Shown here: positions 58,445 through 64,000 of the stretch, in pieces
Position numbering within the stretch: the stretch's first letter is position 1
How the letters are laid out: each line of letters starts with the position of its first letter
Source: Lineus longissimus
Taxonomy: Eukaryota; Nemertea; Pilidiophora; Heteronemertea; Lineidae
Reading direction: 5' to 3'
Assembly: GCF_910592395.1 (NCBI RefSeq)
Contig: NC_088310.1
Coordinates: forward strand, 12,099,501 to 12,163,500
Length of the DNA stretch: 64,000 nucleotides
Notes under the pieces: model-generated
The model's input: the letters and a program-made list of their open reading frames with translations, nothing else
What the model was told of the DNA's origin: nothing
Databases searched by the model: none
Made by a program: the position numbers and the translations under genes

Positions 58445-58448
58445 AGCA
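58445..58448. repeat. Right 4-bp target duplication (agca)
   Basis: Matches 57004-57007. Confidence 0.5.
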
Positions 58449-59406
58449 TATTATCTCTGCCAGAATTGGCTTCCATTGCACGTGTATTGCATGTATGATG
58501 TACACAAATGTACACGGCAAGAATACTCTTGCAAAATGCCCTAAATGTGGTGATTTACTAAAGATTTTTGAGTCCGCTGTAATGTTACCTTGTTTAACTT
58601 TAGAAATTAAAGTGAATATTCATTCCCATTTTGAGCCGAATAAAACTGTTAAAGGGCGAAAACTTGCCTCGCAAAATCATCGTCTGCACGCACAAACCAA
58701 ACACAGCTATTTTCCAAACGCCACTAAAATAGTGCGCATAAAACCCCTCAAAATCACTTTTTTGAATTTTTGAAATAAAAAAGCCATAAAAGTCTTGTAG
58801 TTTCGTGGATGTGCTATTTCACCTCATTCAGATTGTAATAGCGGCCAATTCAAGTAGGAACGGAACGACGTCGATAAATAGTTGGTTATGGGCGGGGAGG
58901 TTGATGCAGGTACTCCAGGAGAGCCCTTTTTGCGGAGGAACATTTCGGATGGACTCCGAACCCTTGAACACGAGGAACATGAGATGCTCGAGACGGCGTA
59001 ATTCTCGGAGTCAAGAATTTTCATTTTTCATAGGTAACAAAATCATCATGAAACGCATTGTGAAAGATTCAATCTAAGTCGTTCGGATCACCCTTCATGA
59101 ACGTGAAATATAAAACGGCAGACCATAAATCACGTACATCGTTTTGAGCTCTTAAAACCTTTCATTTACTTTTAAAGGCCCACCAACCTTTCGATAGAGG
59201 TTGCCTGTTAATGACAAGCGATAAAGTTTAAGTGACCTTTTATGATATCTGATTCATATGTCGTGCATGTATCTGATTCATGTCATTTGGAAAATTTACA
59301 CTTAAGAAGTCTACAAAACGATATCTAATTCATTTCATTTGGAAATTCACAGTAATATGTTTATTTAAAAGGAGTTATATGAAATGGGCTCAATTGATAC
59401 ATTAAA

Positions 59407-60283
59407 TGGAAGAAGCCAGTGCCCGTCGTGGTCAGTAGCGATTTGACTTTCAATTCTCATATAAATCTGACTGTTAAAAAGGCAAATCAGACTTGGGCAA
59501 CGATTAAGCGTGTGTTTGATAGGAAAAGGAGCCCGAAATTAATGCGTCTGTTATTTGAATCCCTTGTCAGGTCAAAATTGGAATATAATTCCGTTTCTTG
59601 GGATCATATCACGAGGGAAAACTTGGTCAAGCTAGAAAGGGTTCAACGCAGAGCCACAAGGCATATGTTAGGTGGAGAACTAAGTTACAAAGAGAGGCTC
59701 TCTGTTATGTCTATGTTACCTTTGTCTTACAGGCGGGAGATGGCTGACCTCAATTTTTTGCACAATTGCTTTATCGGTAAAATCGATTTGGACACTTCAA
59801 AATATATATCTTTTAGAGAAAGGAGGGGTGACCCACTTCTTATACGTGGTGCTAGATGTAGAACGGAGACATATTGCCGGTCGTTTTTTAATCGTGTGGA
59901 GGGCACGTGGAATGCCCTGCCTATGAGTGTGCGTTGTGCGGCGAGTCCTATCGCCTTTAAGCGATCCGTCAGGGACTTTTATGAAAGCCAGCTGATGGAG
60001 CGTTTTGACCCGGACAACGCGTGCTCATGGGTTGGGCGTTGCAGGTGTCCTTTTTGCCGCTATTAAAAGAATGCTTTTACATGTTTTATTAAAATTATCA
60101 TACTCTTTTAGGGGTCCCGTGAATGGGTCTAAATTGACCCTTTGGCGCTCCCTTTTGGGCACCTAGTTTTACTGTTATTTCGACCATATGTTTTATTTGT
60201 ATTTTCATCACTGTTGTTTTACTATGTATATAATTTTATGTTGGTGCTCAATAAAGTTGTTGAAATTGAAAAAAAAATAAATT
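59407..60283 (+). mobile_element. 5'-truncated CR1/Jockey-like LINE, ORF2 C-terminus and tail
   Basis: An open frame to 60066 encodes the post-RT region: SSDLTFNSHINLTVKKANQT, LVRSKLEYNSVSWD and KLERVQRRATRHMLGG. This is the familiar tail of CR1/Jockey-group RT proteins. It ends GRCRCPFCRY before the stop. A 3' UTR of about 215 bp ends in aataaagttgttgaaattg plus an A-run. cattaaa at 59400-59406 and 60284-60290 is a plausible target duplication. There are no stops in the 216 codons. The catalytic RT core is missing by 5' truncation. Confidence 0.83.
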
Positions 60284-61385
60284 CATTAAACCCTGCTAAA
60301 CTAGCAGCCAACTAGGCCTTAGTAGACTGCCACATGCCTAGTTGGCTGCTCCATAGTCTGCTGCTATTTTCCTATTCATAAAATCCTGCTACGAACATTG
60401 CCAGGAAGTTGTCAACTAAGATTTTGTTAGTTGTTAGCTAGGAACTTGGCCTTTGTCCCAAACCACACACCACAAGGCGCGTTAGTTTCACTTTCAATGG
60501 GGATGGCATGTAAGCATTGTGTGTGTGCCTTTCAACACCTAAAATAATTTGTAAGTCGACACCAGATTGACCGATTTTGATTCCGTTTGCGGTATATGGT
60601 TGAAATTGTCTATTGGCATGTTTTTAATGTTGTAGGGTTTTAATAGTTTGATTCTGAAAATGAAAAAAAGTCCCCAAAATAAAAAAGATACCCGGTTGAT
60701 TGAATTTTGTTTTGTCCACGCTTTTGAGTTTTGCTGGACACATGAGTTACTTCTAATACTTTTAGTGAAAAGAAATTTTCATTTAATGTTCGTGATATTG
60801 TATAGAAGTTATCAACATTTTGATATTCTTTGATATATCAGGATTTTTCAATGTCATTGAATACTAGAGGAGGTAACATGAGCATACATAAAAATCAAAT
60901 CAAAATATCGCCTGTAGAGGCAGAAACATATAAAAACTAGTACGATTACGATGATATAATAATTCGCTGAAAATTTCAAGATTTCAAATTGTGATAATGC
61001 TCGAATTCATGGAATATGTATCTCATAGGGGAATGAACAGAACATAGTTGCATTGAAAAATCTTGAAAAAAAATTATTTTGATATTTTGATATATCACAA
61101 AAATTCAAATAAGTATGTCTCTGAATATGCTGTTCTTTTCTCATCACACGATGCAACTTTGCCAGCTCCTGAATTCATCTTGCCTCTGACTCCAATGTAA
61201 AATTGACAAAATTAGTTTTCAACTAGTGACTTAGAGGTACCCCAGAGCACCTCTAAAGTTAGCAGACATCTTAGCACCAAACTACGCTTAGCGGGGTTTT
61301 ATGAATAACACTTAGTATCCAGCTGCGCTTAGTTAGCAGCTAGGGTCAACTAGGCTTAGCAGGCCTTTATGAATATGGGAGTAGG
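60284..61385. repeat. Possible element with imperfect cctgctaa-type inverted ends
   Basis: attcattaaaccctgctaaa and ccaactaggcc near 60282-60322 resemble, inverted, the stretch ttagcaggcctttatgaat at 61355-61373. Similar phrases (cataaaatcctgctac, gcggggttttatgaat) form a second inner pair. The interior has AT-rich sequence and no gene. Confidence 0.4.
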
Positions 61386-62280
61386 CCCTACAGATCATGA
61401 TGATGTACATGTATGTACAATCCTTCCAGAAAGTAAATGTCCACAGGTTTAATATCACAGTGATAGAATAAGATGATTGAATGCGGTGTCATCAGAGAAT
61501 GGTTTATCTAGTTGGTCATGTATCTGTTGTATTTGGACCAAGCTAATCTTGTCTCTTCATTATGTTGCAGGCAATGTAAAAAATGTTCAAAAAGTAACTT
61601 TTTTATTTTATTTTATTTTCGTTCTCTTTCAGAATGTAATTTTTTGCTTTCATTAGTAGAAAATTCCTGTTAAATTATTTCATTTCGAAGATCAGTTTTA
61701 GCTCGCTACAGGTGATTGTTTTTTCCGACAGCTGGTGACCTTTGAAAACACCACTAATAGTCAGCAATGCAGTCAGTCAGCGTTTTTATGGCCTACGCAG
61801 CTCATACATGAAGGATTGGGAGTCTTTATCAAAGGTTAAGGAGGAGATTAAAAAAATAACATAAAAATCCTAAGGAAAAATGTGCATTTCTCATGGCTAT
61901 CGAACACACTCTATGGAATTGCAAGTGCCAAAAAATGATGGTTATAGAGCACAGTTCATGGGGTCATTTGAAGTTTTGAAAAGGGACATCAAACAAAATA
62001 ACTTTTGGACCTTTTTTGAAATGTTTGTTACATAATGAAGGGACGGAATAAGGTGCATCAAAATAGAACAGATATATGACCAACTAAATATACCATACTC
62101 TGCTGAAAACTGCATTCAAATACCTTTTTTCATCTCTGTGATATTTTCTAAAAACGGTGGACATTTACTTTCTGGAAGGACTGTACGTAAGAATTATTCA
62201 TTTTGGAGGTTTTGTAAAATTATCATAATTCTAGCAGCTCACTACTGAATTGTCATTTCTAATCAGTCATTTTTTTCACT

Positions 62281-62286
62281 CTTGAC
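62281..62286. repeat. Left 6-bp target duplication (cttgac)
   Basis: Identical to 63952-63957, immediately outside the inverted ends. Confidence 0.8.
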
Positions 62287-63951
62287 TATGGAATGCCAAA
62301 GCGGAATAAACTCAACACAAGAAAATATCTCAAGATATTCTAAATTCTCTACCAACAATCATGAACTTCAACCAAAACTTTAAAGAAACACCCTCAAAAC
62401 AAAAAAAAGACGCAAGAAAGAGGAAACAGCTCAAGATAAAAAAAACCTCCCTCAAAGAAAAATAATTTGCCTCAACATTAAAAAAGTCCCTCAAGGCAAA
62501 AAAATCCCTCAAGATATAAAAAACTCCCTCAAGAAAAAGAATTCGCCTCAACATTAAAAAATTCCCTCAAGATATAAAATTTCCCTCAAGATATAAAAAA
62601 CTCCCTCAAGAAAAAGAATTCGCCTCAACATTAAAAAGGTCCCTCAAGGCAAAAATTCCCTCAAGATATAAAAACTCTCTCAAGATATAAAAACTTCCTC
62701 AAGAAAAAGAATTCGCCTCAACATTAAAAAGGTCCCTCAGGCAAAAAATTCCCTCAAGATATAAAAACTCTCTCAAGATATAAAAACTTCCTCAAGAAAA
62801 AGAATTCGCCTCAACATTAAAAAGGTTCCTCAAGGCAAAAAATTCCCTAAAGATATAAAAACTCTCTCAAGATATAAAAACTCTCTCAAGATATAAAAAC
62901 TTCCTCAAGAAAAAGAATTCGCCTCAACATTAAAAAGGTCCCTCAAGGCAAAAAATTCCCTCAAAATATAAAAACTCTCTCAAGATATAAAAACTTCCTC
63001 AAGAAAAAGAATTCGCCTCAACATTAAAAAGGTCCCTCAAGGCAAAAAATTCCCTCAAGATATAAAAACTCTCTCAAGATATAAAAACTTCCTCAAGAAA
63101 AACTCCCCCAAGACTCACGTGACCAGGATCAAGAATCACGTGACCAGAAAGTTATGTCACTTGTTGTTGCTGCTGCTGCTGTTGTCGTTGACCCCGCTGG
63201 TAGTGGTAGCTGGCGCCCTATCCCTGCCATGTACGGATGATCGAGCAGCTGCCGGACGATGCCACGTACGCCTATGTGATGTCAAAGCTGACAGCTCGCG
63301 CGCCGACGTCTGACGTCAGGGATTTATGCGTGTCACGTGATTCTTGATCCCGGTCAAGTGAGTCTTGGGGGAGTTTTTATATCTTGAGGGAAGTTTTTGT
63401 CTTGAGGGACTTTTTTAATGTTGAGGCGAATTCTTTTTCTTGAGGAAGTTTTTATATCTTGAGAGAGTTTTTATATCTTGAGGGAATTTTTTATCTTGAG
63501 GAACTTTTTTAATGTTGAGGCGAATTCTTTTTCTTGAGGAAATTTTTATATCTTGAGAGAGTTTTTATATCTTGAGGGAATTTTTTGCCTTGAGGGACCT
63601 TTTTAATGTTGAGGCGAATTCTTTTTCTTGAGGGAGTTTTTTATATCTTGAGGGAAATTTTATATCTTGAGGGAATTTTTTAATGTTGAGGCGAATTCTT
63701 TTTCTTGAGGGAGTTTTTTATATCTTGAGGGAATTTTTATATCTTGAGGGACTTTTTTAATGTTGAGGCGAATTATTTTTCTTTGAGGGAGGTCGTTTTT
63801 ATCTTGAGCTGTTTCCTCTTTCTTGCGTCTTTTTTTTTGTTTTGAGGGTGTTTCTTTAAAGTTTTGGTTGAAGTTCATGATTGTTGGTAGAGAATTTAGA
63901 ATATCTTGAGATATTTCTTGTGTTGAGTTTATTCCGCTTTGGCATTCCATA
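62287..63951. mobile_element. Giant hairpin (foldback) element built of tandem repeats, 6-bp target duplication
   Basis: The left end TATGGAATGCCAAAGCGG is inverted at the right end. About 150 bp of each terminus match as reverse complements. Inside, each arm is a tandem array of ctcaagatataaaaac / gaattcgcctcaacattaaa units (left-arm unit starts near 62539, 62616, 62709, 62802, 62915 and 63009, period about 93 bp). The centre (63104-63371) is itself an inverted repeat with cacgtgaccaggatcaag and a short ctg run. cttgac at 62281-62286 and 63952-63957 flanks the element. No transposase. Transcription of either strand would give a hairpin RNA with arms of roughly 700-800 bases. Confidence 0.92.
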
Positions 63952-63957
63952 CTTGAC
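63952..63957. repeat. Right 6-bp target duplication (cttgac)
   Basis: Identical to 62281-62286. Confidence 0.8.
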
Positions 63958-64000
63958 TACCAAAATATTAAGCCTATGCCACTGAGACCACCATTTACCG

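Noticed and set aside
62539-63100. Regularly spaced repeats resembling a CRISPR array
   Set aside because: The units are contiguous variants without unique spacers, are mirrored in inverted orientation, and sit in eukaryotic DNA; they are the arm of a foldback element.

Overview
The window is eukaryotic nuclear DNA, most likely from a marine invertebrate. It has spliced genes with GT-AG introns, long AT-rich non-coding stretches, tacatgta-type motifs and a dense mix of BEL/Pao, LINE, Tc1/mariner-pogo and foldback/MITE repeats. The sequence alone does not fix the phylum.

Layout: (1) 1-5522 is a minus-strand BEL/Pao LTR retrotransposon (gag, zinc knuckles, aspartic protease, part of RT, part of integrase). 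It carries an internal deletion and is split by a young, 5'-truncated L1/Tx1-type LINE (731-3423) with a 13-bp target-site duplication. (2) 6268-21562 is the only large host gene recognised: a sacsin-like protein of at least 4,393 residues in six exons, one of them 11,108 bp long. It has three sacsin-type HSP90-like ATPase modules, a degenerate J-domain and a C-terminal HEPN domain. Its extreme 5' end is not recognisable and the flank is repeat-derived. (3) 25600-26613 holds the two ends of a short-chain dehydrogenase whose catalytic middle is missing. (4) 27336-28700 is a foldback element made of AT-rich repeats, bounded by a 9-bp target duplication. (5) 29118-30170 and 32100-36840 are a 5'-truncated and a nearly full-length but decayed copy of one LINE clade. 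(6) 41280-52129 holds pieces of a peptide-type rhodopsin-like GPCR. The TM1 exon is cut by a 3.8-kb foldback element (7-bp target duplication), and the TM3-TM7 part lies 9 kb downstream, with a frameshift in TM6. Between them are minus-strand exons of a SAM-domain gene, probably transposon-borne. (7) 54630-55969 is a pogo-type DDD transposase with one frameshift. (8) 57008-58444 is a composite element of two almost identical 445-bp TIR repeats flanked by a 4-bp duplication. (9) 59407-60283 is a CR1/Jockey-like LINE tail. (10) 62287-63951 is a near-perfect giant hairpin of tandem repeats with a 6-bp duplication.

The genes form no operon-like unit. The unifying theme is repeated insertion of inverted-repeat elements of several apparent superfamilies (TSDs of 4, 6, 7 and 9 bp) around one large, apparently intact sacsin-like chaperone gene. 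Three other protein-coding loci (SDR, GPCR, SAM-domain gene) are visibly incomplete or broken.
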